From NCBI GenBank assembly GCA_049521435.1, contig JBEKOU010000010.1, positions 16,327-80,326 on the forward strand: DNA of 64,000 nt. The letters run 5' to 3'. The position numbers and the translations under genes are program-made. This document shows positions 1 to 7,239 of the stretch, piece by piece; position 1 is the first letter of the stretch, and every line of letters begins with the position of its first letter. Under the pieces are notes generated by a model. That model worked only from the letters and a program-made list of their open reading frames with translations. It was not told where the DNA came from and searched no databases. Source of the stretch: Changshengia sp049521435 (GTDB taxonomy: Bacteria > Chloroflexota > Dormibacteria > Aeolococcales > Aeolococcaceae).

Positions 1-434
1 AACACCACCAGCTCGTGGCGGCGCCGGAAGTAATGGCCCATGCCGATGTTGACCTTGTCCCAGACGATGAGCCCCTTGACGTTGAAGTGCTCGCGCATCA
101 GCGCGCCCAGGCTGAGCAGGGAGAAGGAGTCGAACATCACGTAGATGTGGCGGTCGGGCCGGAGCACCCGGTGGCACTCGCCGAGGAAACGGGAGAAGGT
201 CGCGGGGTCGTCGTGAAACTCCTGGAACCACCGGGTGTTCCCGGGCTCGCCGTAGCGGCCCACGATCCGCCCCCGTCCAAACTGCATGTGCTCGTTCATC
301 CCCGAGTAGGCGGGATCCGTGACGATGCAGTCGATCGACTCGTCCTCGAGACCGGCCAGGAAGTCCAGGCAGTCGGCCACCTCGACGCGCCACGCCGGGG
401 CGGTGTCCGGGAGGTCTGGAACCGCTAGGCCCAT
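1..434 (-). CDS. DNA methyltransferase (N6-adenine or N4-cytosine), N-terminal part
   Basis: The gene enters from the left edge, so only the first 144 codons are present. The N-terminus reads like a beta-class DNA amino-methyltransferase: a catalytic DPAY motif sits at residues 40-43 after the strand IDCIVT. A GxGR-type loop follows, then a CHRVLRPDRHIYV block, and the visible part ends at RRRHELVV, which resembles the HEP-type segment of this family. The SAM-binding FxGxG motif, expected later in beta-class enzymes, would lie outside the window. The start is the ATG at 434, with a -10-like TAAGCT 7 nt upstream and no Shine-Dalgarno. No restriction endonuclease is visible next to it, so it may be an orphan or its partner may be off-window. 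Base specificity cannot be read from this fragment. Confidence 0.8.
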   Translation of the reverse strand, partial: MGLAVPDLPDTAPAWRVEVADCLDFLAGLEDESIDCIVTDPAYSGMNEHMQFGRGRIVGRYGEPGNTRWFQEFHDDPATFSRFLGECHRVLRPDRHIYVMFDSFSLLSLGALMREHFNVKGLIVWDKVNIGMGHYFRRRHELVV

Positions 435-441
435 CGCCGGA

Positions 442-447
442 AGCTTA
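442..447 (-). promoter_or_regulatory. -10 box, probable leaderless start of the methyltransferase
   Basis: TAAGCT on the minus strand ends exactly 7 nt before the ATG at 434. This spacing would place transcription initiation at or next to the A of the start codon. No convincing -35 was seen. Confidence 0.45.
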
Positions 448-625
448 TCCGGGGTCCGTGGCGCGCGGTTGGTTCGGAGAGCGCCGCACACGGATTCCTC
501 CGGACACGACGCGTCGGGAGGCCACCTCCGACGAGCGGCGCTCGGCGGACGCACAAGCTGACGTCGGCGCAGTTTGGCGTCCGCGTCCATGTCGCGAAAC
601 GCCCGGGCCCGGGAGACTCGACTCC

Positions 626-1990
626 ATGGCCATGCTCGCACCCAGCGCTCACCCGCCCGTCCGGTCGACCGCCGACGCGGCCGGCCTGGCGGAGCGCGCC
701 ACCGCCTGGTTCGCCGACCACGCCGTGGACTTCGGCGTGTTCGACGGCGGCGCCCTGGTGCAGCGTCCGATCCCCTTCGACCCGCTGCCGCGGAGGCTGG
801 CGCGCGCGCACTGGGAGGAGCTCGCTCGCGGGCTGACCCAGCGGGTGGTCGCCCTCGACTGCTTCGTGCGCGACGTCTACGGCGAGCAGCGGATCCTCGG
901 CGACCGCATCCTGCCGCGAGAGCTGGTGGCCGCCAGCTCGTCCTTCCTTCGCGCCGCCGCCGGCCCGGCCGCGCGCACCGGTCCGCAGGTCTGCGTCGCC
1001 GGCATCGACCTGGTCCGTGTCAGCGGGCGCTGGCTCGTGCTGGAGGACAACCTCCGCGTCCCCTCGGGCGTGGCCTACTCGCTGGCCGCCCGTCGAGCCT
1101 CGGTGGAGCTGCTGCCGGCGGAGATGGCCGCGGCGCGCCCCATCTCGGTGGCCGAATACCCGCGCCGGCTGGCTGCCGAGCTGGCCCGGCGCGGAGCCGG
1201 CGAAGGGACGCCGGTCCTTCTCACTCCGGGGCCCGCCAATGCCGCGTACTACGAGCACCGCGAGCTCGCCCGGCTGCTGCGCGTGCCGCTCGTCACCGGT
1301 GACCAGCTCATCGCCAGCCATCGCGGCTGCTGGTGGACGGACGGCACCACCACCCGCCCGGTCTCGGCCATCTACCACCGCTACTCCCCCGAGTACCTGG
1401 ACCCGGTGGCAACGCCGGAGACGGTCATCGGCAGCCCCTTCCTGCTCACCGCCTGGCGCAACGGTGCGGTGGGGCTGGCCAACGCGCCCACCTGCGGGGT
1501 GGCCGACAACAAGGCCGTGTTCGCCTACGTGCCGGGCATGATCCGCTACTACCTGGGCGAGGAACCGCTCCTCCAGCAGCCGCCGACCTTCACCCTGGGG
1601 AGCCGGAGCCACCTCAGGACCGCGCTGGCTCGGGTGGACGAGATGGTCTTCAAACCGGTCGGTGAGAGCGGCGGCAAGGGGATCATGTTTGGCCCGTCGG
1701 CGCGACCGCAAGAGCGTGACCGGATCCGGCGCCAGGTCGAGGCCAACCCCACCGGGTACGTCGCTCAGCCGGCGCTGGAGGTGGAGACGCTCCCCTGCGT
1801 CCAGCCGGACGGGACCACGGAGATGCGACGGGCCGACCTCCGCGCCTTCGTCATCCATGGCGACGACCCCTGGGTCATGCCCGGAGGGCTCACCAGGGTG
1901 GCGCCGAGCGCCGATTGCTGGCTGGTGAACTCCTCGGCGGGCGGAGGCGTCAAGGACACCTGGATCGAGGGGGTGGACGCATGGCCATGA
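626..1990 (+). CDS. Circularly permuted ATP-grasp protein (DUF404/DUF407 type)
   Basis: This 454-residue protein belongs to the circularly permuted ATP-grasp family, predicted amide- or peptide-bond-forming ligases of unknown substrate. Seen are the N-terminal FDPLPR and RVVALDCFVRDVYGEQ blocks, the metal/nucleotide segment VLEDNLRVPSGVAY near residues 140-155, ADNKAVFAYVP, the lysine block VFKPVGESGGKGI, and the C-terminal LRAFVIHGDD and GGLTRVAP blocks ending in NSSAGGGVKDTW. The ATG at 626 follows GAGACT by 7 nt; an in-frame ATG lies 6 nt later. The stop overlaps the start of the next gene by 10 bp, so translation of the pair is probably coupled. In many genomes an alpha-E (DUF403) protein lies with these two genes; none is visible here. 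Family assignment is confident, reaction is not. Confidence 0.85.
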   Translation: MAMLAPSAHPPVRSTADAAGLAERATAWFADHAVDFGVFDGGALVQRPIPFDPLPRRLARAHWEELARGLTQRVVALDCFVRDVYGEQRILGDRILPRELVAASSSFLRAAAGPAARTGPQVCVAGIDLVRVSGRWLVLEDNLRVPSGVAYSLAARRASVELLPAEMAAARPISVAEYPRRLAAELARRGAGEGTPVLLTPGPANAAYYEHRELARLLRVPLVTGDQLIASHRGCWWTDGTTTRPVSAIYHRYSPEYLDPVATPETVIGSPFLLTAWRNGAVGLANAPTCGVADNKAVFAYVPGMIRYYLGEEPLLQQPPTFTLGSRSHLRTALARVDEMVFKPVGESGGKGIMFGPSARPQERDRIRRQVEANPTGYVAQPALEVETLPCVQPDGTTEMRRADLRAFVIHGDDPWVMPGGLTRVAPSADCWLVNSSAGGGVKDTWIEGVDAWP

Positions 1991-2838
1991 TCTCCCTCAC
2001 CCACAGCACGGTACAGCGCTATCCCGCCCCTGCACGCCGGAGCAGAAACGAGGTTCGCCTTCAGCCCCGGGACGGAGACGGATACCGGCTGGTGGAATTC
2101 GACCTGGAGGTCTCTCCAAGCGCCGAGATCGACTCCGAGCGCGATTACTTCGACAACACCGTCTGGCTCGTCTCCGTGGAGGCGGAGCACCGCGAGCTCG
2201 CCATCACCGCGCGGAGCGTGATCGAGTGGGAGGGCGACCATCCGGACGAGCTGAGCACCCCGGTCGCCTGGGATGCGGCGGAGCTCTCCTGCCACCCGGC
2301 CCTCGAGTTCGCGCTGCCGTCACCCGGGGTGCCCCGGCTCGGCGAGACCAGAGCGCTGATCCGTGAGCTCGACCTCCCGGCGCACCCGGCAGCCGCCGTC
2401 GTCGAGGCCAACCACCGGCTGCGCGAGGTCTTCACCTACCAGGCCGGGACGACCAGTGTCGCCACCTCGCTGCAAGAGGTCCTCTCGCTGCGGACGGGGG
2501 TGTGCCAGGACTTTGCCCACGTGCTGCTGGCGATCGCCCGTGAGCTGGGCTGGCCGGCCCGCTACGTCAGCGGTTACCTGGTTCCAGAGGTCGGGGCCGA
2601 ACCGGGTGAGAGCCACGCCTGGGTCGAGATCTGCGCCGGGAACGGCAGGTGGTTCGGCTACGACCCCACCCACGGATGCGCGGCCGGTCCGGGACACATC
2701 GCGGTCGCCGTCGGTCGCGACTACGGCGATGCCGCCCCCGTCCGGGGGACGTTCATGAGCTCCGCTCCGGGGCTCGCCCCCGAGGTCAGCGTCATCACGC
2801 GGAGAGACGCCCGGGGAGGGCCGGAGATGGACCAGTGA
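1981..2838 (+). CDS. Transglutaminase-like protein with bacterial N-terminal domain
   Basis: A 285-residue cytosolic-looking protein. Residues about 5-100 match the bacterial transglutaminase N-terminal region (YRLVEFDLEV, YFDNTVWLVSVE). Residues 150-270 form the papain-like transglutaminase core with all three catalytic residues: Cys175 in TGVCQDFAH, His212 in ESHAWVE and Asp228 in YDPTHG. The family includes cysteine proteases and amide-bond transferases; the true substrate is unknown. ATG at 1981 or 1987 are both possible; both lie inside the end of the ATP-grasp gene. Co-occurrence with a circularly permuted ATP-grasp gene is a known conserved pairing and suggests a ligase plus a peptidase acting on the same peptide or amide product (inference). 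A strong hairpin follows the stop. Confidence 0.88.
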   Translation: MAMISLTHSTVQRYPAPARRSRNEVRLQPRDGDGYRLVEFDLEVSPSAEIDSERDYFDNTVWLVSVEAEHRELAITARSVIEWEGDHPDELSTPVAWDAAELSCHPALEFALPSPGVPRLGETRALIRELDLPAHPAAAVVEANHRLREVFTYQAGTTSVATSLQEVLSLRTGVCQDFAHVLLAIARELGWPARYVSGYLVPEVGAEPGESHAWVEICAGNGRWFGYDPTHGCAAGPGHIAVAVGRDYGDAAPVRGTFMSSAPGLAPEVSVITRRDARGGPEMDQ

Positions 2839-2850
2839 GCTGATCTCCGG

Positions 2851-2889
2851 GGGGCTGGTAGCCCGGTGGCGGCCCGGGCTACCAGCCCC
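2851..2889. terminator. 16-bp perfect hairpin between convergent genes
   Basis: Arms 2851-2866 and 2874-2889 are perfect reverse complements around a 7-nt loop. It begins 12 nt after the transglutaminase stop and lies between two convergent genes, fitting a bidirectional terminator. There is no T-run on either side. Confidence 0.65.
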
Positions 2890-2940
2890 AGGGGCACCTC
2901 CGCGCCGCGCGCGATCGCCGCGGAATGGGCCGGCCCGGGT

Positions 2941-3516
2941 TCAGCCCGGCGTGCTGTCCGAGGGGGGGTCGTCGGCCGGCTGCCCCGGTCCCGGCGCACC
3001 GCCCTGGCGGTCGTCCGGTGCGGCCGGGGGGTCGGCGTGCGGCAGCTGCCGCTTGCGGGGCCAGAGGCCCTCGTCGGGCGGCGCAGGCTGATCGCCGCCG
3101 GGGGAGGGGCGGTCGTCGAAGGAGGTGGCTCCCCGGGTCGGGGCCCCGGGCGCGCCAGGTCCGGCGAAACCGAGGCTGCGGAGGAGCTTCTCCAGCTCCT
3201 CGGGGCCGCCGAGGTCCTCCTGGACACGCTCGGCGAAACGGGAGAGGAGGTCGGAGAGCTGAGGGTCGCCGGTCAGCTTGTCCTGGAGGCCGCCGAGCTG
3301 GGAGAAGAGGTCGCGCATCGCCGCCTCCTGGGCCACCTGCATCAGCACCGGCTGGGAAGCGGCCGCGGCCACCGCCTGCGCCTGCTGGCGGACCACCTCG
3401 AAGCCCTTGCAGCTCAGGCAGTTGCCCTGGTGCTGGCAGCGGCACAGCTGTGACTTGAGCGAGTCCAGCTCGCGGTGGAGTCCCGAGAGGTCCACTCCCG
3501 GTTGTGGATCGGCCAT
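2941..3516 (-). CDS. Hypothetical protein with a CxC...CxxC cluster and disordered tail
   Basis: I do not recognise this 191-residue protein. Residues 10-22 are a short helix-like segment followed by a cysteine cluster (LCRCQHQGNCLSC, with spacing C-x-C-x5-C-x2-C) that could bind zinc or an iron-sulfur cluster. Residues 40-120 are helical, rich in Gln, Leu and Ala, and include LFSQLGGLQDKL and LGGPEELEKLLRSLG. From about residue 120 the chain is Pro, Gly, Asp and Arg rich and probably disordered. No signal peptide or membrane segment is seen. The ATG at 3516 has TAGGAT ending 6 nt upstream, so the start looks leaderless. It is convergent with the transglutaminase gene and divergent from the dehydratase pair. 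Confidence 0.6.
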   Translation of the reverse strand: MADPQPGVDLSGLHRELDSLKSQLCRCQHQGNCLSCKGFEVVRQQAQAVAAAASQPVLMQVAQEAAMRDLFSQLGGLQDKLTGDPQLSDLLSRFAERVQEDLGGPEELEKLLRSLGFAGPGAPGAPTRGATSFDDRPSPGGDQPAPPDEGLWPRKRQLPHADPPAAPDDRQGGAPGPGQPADDPPSDSTPG

Positions 3517-3522
3517 GCGTCG

Positions 3523-3528
3523 ATCCTA
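3523..3528 (-). promoter_or_regulatory. -10 box, probable leaderless start of the Cys-cluster protein
   Basis: TAGGAT on the minus strand ends 6 nt before the ATG at 3516. No Shine-Dalgarno is present in the short space that remains. Confidence 0.45.
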
Positions 3529-3627
3529 CGCGCCATGAGACCCGGCGGCTCCCGAAGCCCCCGCTGCGCCGGCCCGGCGACCCCGACCGATGGTGGGCGG
3601 CCCAGACGGTGTGCCCGGTCCCGTCGC

Positions 3628-3633
3628 TACAGT
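3628..3633 (+). promoter_or_regulatory. -10 box, probable leaderless start of first dehydratase
   Basis: TACAGT ends 6 nt before the ATG at 3640, again without a Shine-Dalgarno. It faces away from the minus-strand -10 box at 3523-3528 across about 100 bp, so this spacer is a compact divergent promoter region. Confidence 0.4.
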
Positions 3634-3639
3634 CGGCCC

Positions 3640-4662
3640 ATGTCCGCGGTCAGCCGTCGCGCCCTGGTCACCGGGGTCACCGGCCAGGACGGTCCCTACC
3701 TCTGTGAGCTGCTCCTCGCGGAGGGGTACGAGGTGTACGGGATGGTCATGCCGCGCGAGGTCGTGCCTCCAGAGGTTCCGGCGGCCGTCCACCTCTGGGA
3801 GGGGGTTCTGACCGACAGCGCCTCGCTCACAGCCGCCCTCGCCGCGGCGCAGCCAGAGGAGATCTACAACCTGGCCGCCGCCACGTCGGTCGCCGCGTCC
3901 TTCGACGACCCCGTGGCCGTCGCCGACGTGACCGGGCTCGGGGTCCTTCGCCTGCTCGAAGCGGTCCGCGGCAGCGGGGCGCCCATCCGCCTGCTCCAGG
4001 CGTCCAGCGCCGAGATCTTCGGGGGCGCGGTGACCTCGCCCCAGGACGAGACCACGCCCCTCTGCCCGATCTCCCCCTACGGGGTGGCGAAGGCCTTCGC
4101 CCACCAGACCGTCCAGCTCTACCGGCGCAGCCATGGGATCTTCGCCGCCACGGCCATCCTCTACAACCACGAGTCGCCGCGCCGCGGCCCGGGCTTCGTC
4201 ACCCGCAAGATCACGACTGCGGCGGCGCGGATCTCACGGGGCCTGGACGGCGAGCTGCGGCTCGGGAACCTGGACGTGGAGCGCGACTGGGGCTACGCCC
4301 CCGACTACGTCCGCGCCATGCATCTGGCGCTCCAGCAGGAGGCGCCCGACGACTACGTGGTGGCGACCGGCGAGACCCACGCCCTGCGGGAGCTGCTCGA
4401 CATCGCGTTCTCGGCGGTCGGGCTCGACTGGCACCGGCACGTGGTCACCGATCCCGGGCTGCTCCGGCCGGCCGAGCCCATCCGGCTCTGCGGGGACGCC
4501 TCCCGGGCGCGGGCACGCCTCGGCTGGGCGCCCACCCGCGACTTCCCCGCCATCATCCGCGAGATGGTGGCCGCTGATCTCGACAGGCTCGATCAGACGG
4601 TTCCCCCCACCGCTCAGGCACCCGCATCGCCCGCGGCCCCACGGCGTGGGGAGCCCGGATGA
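3640..4662 (+). CDS. GDP-mannose 4,6-dehydratase family protein, divergent copy
   Basis: A 340-residue extended short-chain dehydrogenase. The NAD(P)-binding motif is GVTGQDGPY at the N-terminus, the active-site block is QASSAEIFG, and the Tyr-x3-Lys pair lies in SPYGVAKAF. The later signature NHESPRRGPGFVTRKIT is typical of GDP-mannose 4,6-dehydratase, which makes GDP-4-keto-6-deoxymannose for fucose, rhamnose or related sugars. It is followed after 13 bp by a second, more canonical paralogue. This copy has diverged in the nucleotide-sugar loops (for example YGMVMPREVVPPE where the neighbour has HGLIRGQNNPRAA), so it may use another NDP-sugar or catalyse a following step such as 4-reduction. 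The substrate is an inference. Confidence 0.82.
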   Translation: MSAVSRRALVTGVTGQDGPYLCELLLAEGYEVYGMVMPREVVPPEVPAAVHLWEGVLTDSASLTAALAAAQPEEIYNLAAATSVAASFDDPVAVADVTGLGVLRLLEAVRGSGAPIRLLQASSAEIFGGAVTSPQDETTPLCPISPYGVAKAFAHQTVQLYRRSHGIFAATAILYNHESPRRGPGFVTRKITTAAARISRGLDGELRLGNLDVERDWGYAPDYVRAMHLALQQEAPDDYVVATGETHALRELLDIAFSAVGLDWHRHVVTDPGLLRPAEPIRLCGDASRARARLGWAPTRDFPAIIREMVAADLDRLDQTVPPTAQAPASPAAPRRGEPG

Positions 4663-4675
4663 GACGATGCGCGCC

Positions 4676-5671
4676 ATGAGCAAGTCCGCGCTGATCACCG
4701 GCATCACGGGGCAGGACGGGAGCTATCTCGCCGAGCATCTCGTCTCCCTCGGCTACGAGGTGCACGGGCTGATCCGCGGGCAGAACAACCCCCGCGCGGC
4801 CATCGTCCGGCGAATCGTCCCTGAGCTGCACCTGGTGGAAGGGGACCTCCACGACCAGTCGTCGCTGATCAACGTCCTCGAGGCGACCCACCCGGACGAG
4901 GTCTACAACCTGGGGGCGATCAGCTTCGTCGCCCTCTCCTTCAAACAGGCGATCAACACCGGGGAGATCACCGGTCTGGGGGTCACCCGGATGCTGGACG
5001 CCATCAGGGTGGTCAACCCGGCGATGCGCTTCTACCAGGCGTCGAGCAGCGAGATGTTCGGCAAGGTGCGGGAGAGCCCGCAGAACGAGCTGACCCCCTT
5101 CCACCCCCGCTCCCCTTACGGGGTGGCCAAGGTCTACGGGCACCACATCACCGTCAACTACCGGGAGAGCTACGGGATGTTCGCGGTGAGCGGCATCCTC
5201 TTCAATCACGAGTCGCCGCGCCGGGGACTCGAGTTCGTGACCCGCAAGATCACCGACGGTGCGGTGCGGATCAAGCTGGGGCTGGAGACGGAGCTTCGCC
5301 TCGGCAACATCGATGCCGAGCGCGACTGGGGATTCGCCGGTGACTACGTTCGCGCCATGCACCTGATGCTGCAGCAGGACGAGCCCGACGACTTCGTGGT
5401 CGCAACCGGCGAGACCCATTCGGTGCGCGAGCTCCTGGAGCTCGCCTTCGGCCATCTCGGGCTGCGCTGGCAGGACCACGTGGTGGTCGACGATCGATTC
5501 ATCCGGCCCGCGGACGTCGCCATGCTGATCGGCGACGCCGCCAAGGCCCGCCGCGTCCTCGGCTGGCGGCCCACCGTCTCCTTCTCCGAGCTGATCGCGA
5601 TGATGGTGGAGTCCGACCTCGGCGCAGTCGCCGCCGACCTCCCCGCGAGGGCCGCCCCGACGCCGCGATAG
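4676..5671 (+). CDS. gmd: GDP-mannose 4,6-dehydratase
   Basis: A 331-residue enzyme converting GDP-D-mannose to GDP-4-dehydro-6-deoxy-D-mannose. It shows the Rossmann motif GITGQDGSYL at residues 8-17, an acidic LVEGDLHD strand, the catalytic block QASSSEMFGKV, the Tyr-x3-Lys of SPYGVAKVYGHH, and NHESPRRGLEFVTRKIT followed by LGNIDAERDWGFAGDYV. All are strongly conserved in the Gmd family, and length is normal. The ATG at 4676 is preferred to the one at 4667 because MSKSALITG fits family N-termini. It sits 13 bp after a paralogue and is probably in the same transcript; a Wzx-like flippase lies convergently beyond it, suggesting 6-deoxyhexose supply for a surface glycan. Confidence 0.9.
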   Translation: MSKSALITGITGQDGSYLAEHLVSLGYEVHGLIRGQNNPRAAIVRRIVPELHLVEGDLHDQSSLINVLEATHPDEVYNLGAISFVALSFKQAINTGEITGLGVTRMLDAIRVVNPAMRFYQASSSEMFGKVRESPQNELTPFHPRSPYGVAKVYGHHITVNYRESYGMFAVSGILFNHESPRRGLEFVTRKITDGAVRIKLGLETELRLGNIDAERDWGFAGDYVRAMHLMLQQDEPDDFVVATGETHSVRELLELAFGHLGLRWQDHVVVDDRFIRPADVAMLIGDAAKARRVLGWRPTVSFSELIAMMVESDLGAVAADLPARAAPTPR

Positions 5672-5694
5672 GTGTCGCCGCCGGGCCTGAACGG

Positions 5695-7053
5695 TCAGCC
5701 GGCCGGGGTGGTCACAGCCGCCGCACCGGCGCGTCGCAGGCGCACGCGGAGCGCGACAGCCATCACCGCGCACGCGGCGGCGACTGCGATGCAGAAGGCG
5801 AGCTCGACTCGGAGCAGCGTTCCCGGCAGCACGACCAGGGCCAGGACCAGGGCGACGGTTCCCGACACCCAGCCCGCGGTGGCACCACGGTATCCGCGCA
5901 GGGCGATGCAGGCGTAGGCGAGGGCAAAGGCCACCATCATCCCCTCGCTGCCGAGCGCGAGCAGGGCAAGGTCGCCCCGCCCCAGCGGTCGGCTGCTGTG
6001 GAAGAGGATCTGCAGGACGGGCGGTCCGAGCAGGGCCATCCCGGCGACCGAGAGCACGATCACCAGGGCGGCCAGCACGAGGATCCGGCGGAGCAGCAGG
6101 CGGAAGTCGTCCAGGCGGCCCGCGGCCGCGTCGGCGGAGAGCTTGGGCATCAGCGACGCCTGGATCGCCTGGAAGAAGAAGAGGGGGATGCGGGCGACGA
6201 TCAGCCCGTTGAGGATGCGGCCCGCGGCGGTGGGGTCGCCGTTTGAGAAGAGAGCCTTGCTCGCGAGCGGCGTGACGTTCATCAGGGCCTGGGCCAGCAA
6301 GGATCCGGTGAGCAGCCATCCGAGCGCCGAGGAGAGCTCACTCCAGCGCGCCGGCGGTCCGGGGGCGGCGATGCCCCGCTGGCGTGGCATCACGACGGCG
6401 AGGCCGATCAGGCACGGCAGGCTGATGGCCAGGCCAAAGGCACCGCCGTTGGTGACCCCGGCCTTCAGCAGCACCAGCGCTGCGGCGATCCGGACCGCCC
6501 CCTCGACCATGAGGACGGTGGCGTAGCCGCCAAACCGGGCCGATCCCGCCAGCGTCCCCCGAGAGAGGTAGTAGACGGCGTAGACGGCCATGGCGACCAG
6601 GAACCCCAGCAGCATCAGGGCCTGGCCGTTGAAGAACGTGCCCACCAGCGGGCTCTCGCCGGCGGCGGCGAGCACCATCACGGCGATGGCGATGCCGATC
6701 CCGAGGAGCAGGGCCCGTCGCACCACGGGCCCCGCCCCGAGCCCGGCCACCCGCCGGGCGGAGGCGGCCCGACCCACCTCCTGCTCGAGTGGCAGGAAGA
6801 GGCCCGGGGCGGCCACGAAGGTGAGAGCCCAGAGCGCGCTGAACGCCGAGTAGGTCTTGGGCGCGAGCGCGTGGTTGGCGATGACCACGAAGGCGTAGGT
6901 CGTGATCCCCTGGATCGCGAGGGCCATGCCGATGACCAGGGCTCCCGGGGGGAGTGGATTCGACCGGGGGGCCCGCGCGGCCTCACCCGCGAGGGGGGTG
7001 GCGGAGACGGCCGAGGGGGAGTCGCCGGGAGAGGGCGATGCGGGCTCTGTCAC
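5695..7053 (-). CDS. Polysaccharide flippase-like membrane protein (MOP/Wzx family)
   Basis: This multi-pass protein of about 452 residues has roughly twelve to fourteen hydrophobic segments, starting with ALVIGMALAIQGITTYAF and ending before a basic tail LRVRLRRAG. The fold pattern, charged loops such as LPLEQEVGRAASARR and FFQAIQASLMPKLSADAAAGR fit the MOP superfamily, which flips lipid-linked oligosaccharides across the membrane. It converges with the two GDP-mannose dehydratase genes, consistent with a glycan role. The start is uncertain: no ATG is available; I use the GTG at 7053, while a TTG at 7146 would add 31 residues without homology-like character. The upstream region is shared with the divergent helicase promoter. 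Confidence 0.75.
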   Translation of the reverse strand: MTEPASPSPGDSPSAVSATPLAGEAARAPRSNPLPPGALVIGMALAIQGITTYAFVVIANHALAPKTYSAFSALWALTFVAAPGLFLPLEQEVGRAASARRVAGLGAGPVVRRALLLGIGIAIAVMVLAAAGESPLVGTFFNGQALMLLGFLVAMAVYAVYYLSRGTLAGSARFGGYATVLMVEGAVRIAAALVLLKAGVTNGGAFGLAISLPCLIGLAVVMPRQRGIAAPGPPARWSELSSALGWLLTGSLLAQALMNVTPLASKALFSNGDPTAAGRILNGLIVARIPLFFFQAIQASLMPKLSADAAAGRLDDFRLLLRRILVLAALVIVLSVAGMALLGPPVLQILFHSSRPLGRGDLALLALGSEGMMVAFALAYACIALRGYRGATAGWVSGTVALVLALVVLPGTLLRVELAFCIAVAAACAVMAVALRVRLRRAGAAAVTTPAG

Positions 7054-7181
7054 GGCGCCACAGCGGTCATCGCGCCACAGTTTGTCGCAACGCGGCCGGC
7101 TGCGGTCCCGTCGAGGGCCCCCGCGACTGCCACCCTCGAGACTCAATTCTGCCCGGCGGTCGCAACCGCCTCCGGTTCGGG

Positions 7182-7187
7182 TATAGT
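7182..7187 (+). promoter_or_regulatory. -10 box upstream of the UPF1-like helicase
   Basis: TATAGT is the best -10 hexamer between the divergent flippase and helicase genes. The -35 region is weak. Initiation here would leave a 5' leader of about 45 nt before the ATG at 7240. Confidence 0.45.
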
Positions 7188-7239
7188 CGCTGGTGGCGGG
7201 AGCTTTCGAGAGCCGCTGCCCCGGCCGGACACCGGCCAG

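Noticed and set aside
425..1858. Minus-strand frame across the ATP-grasp gene
   Set aside because: No recognisable domain, and it overlaps a well-supported gene.
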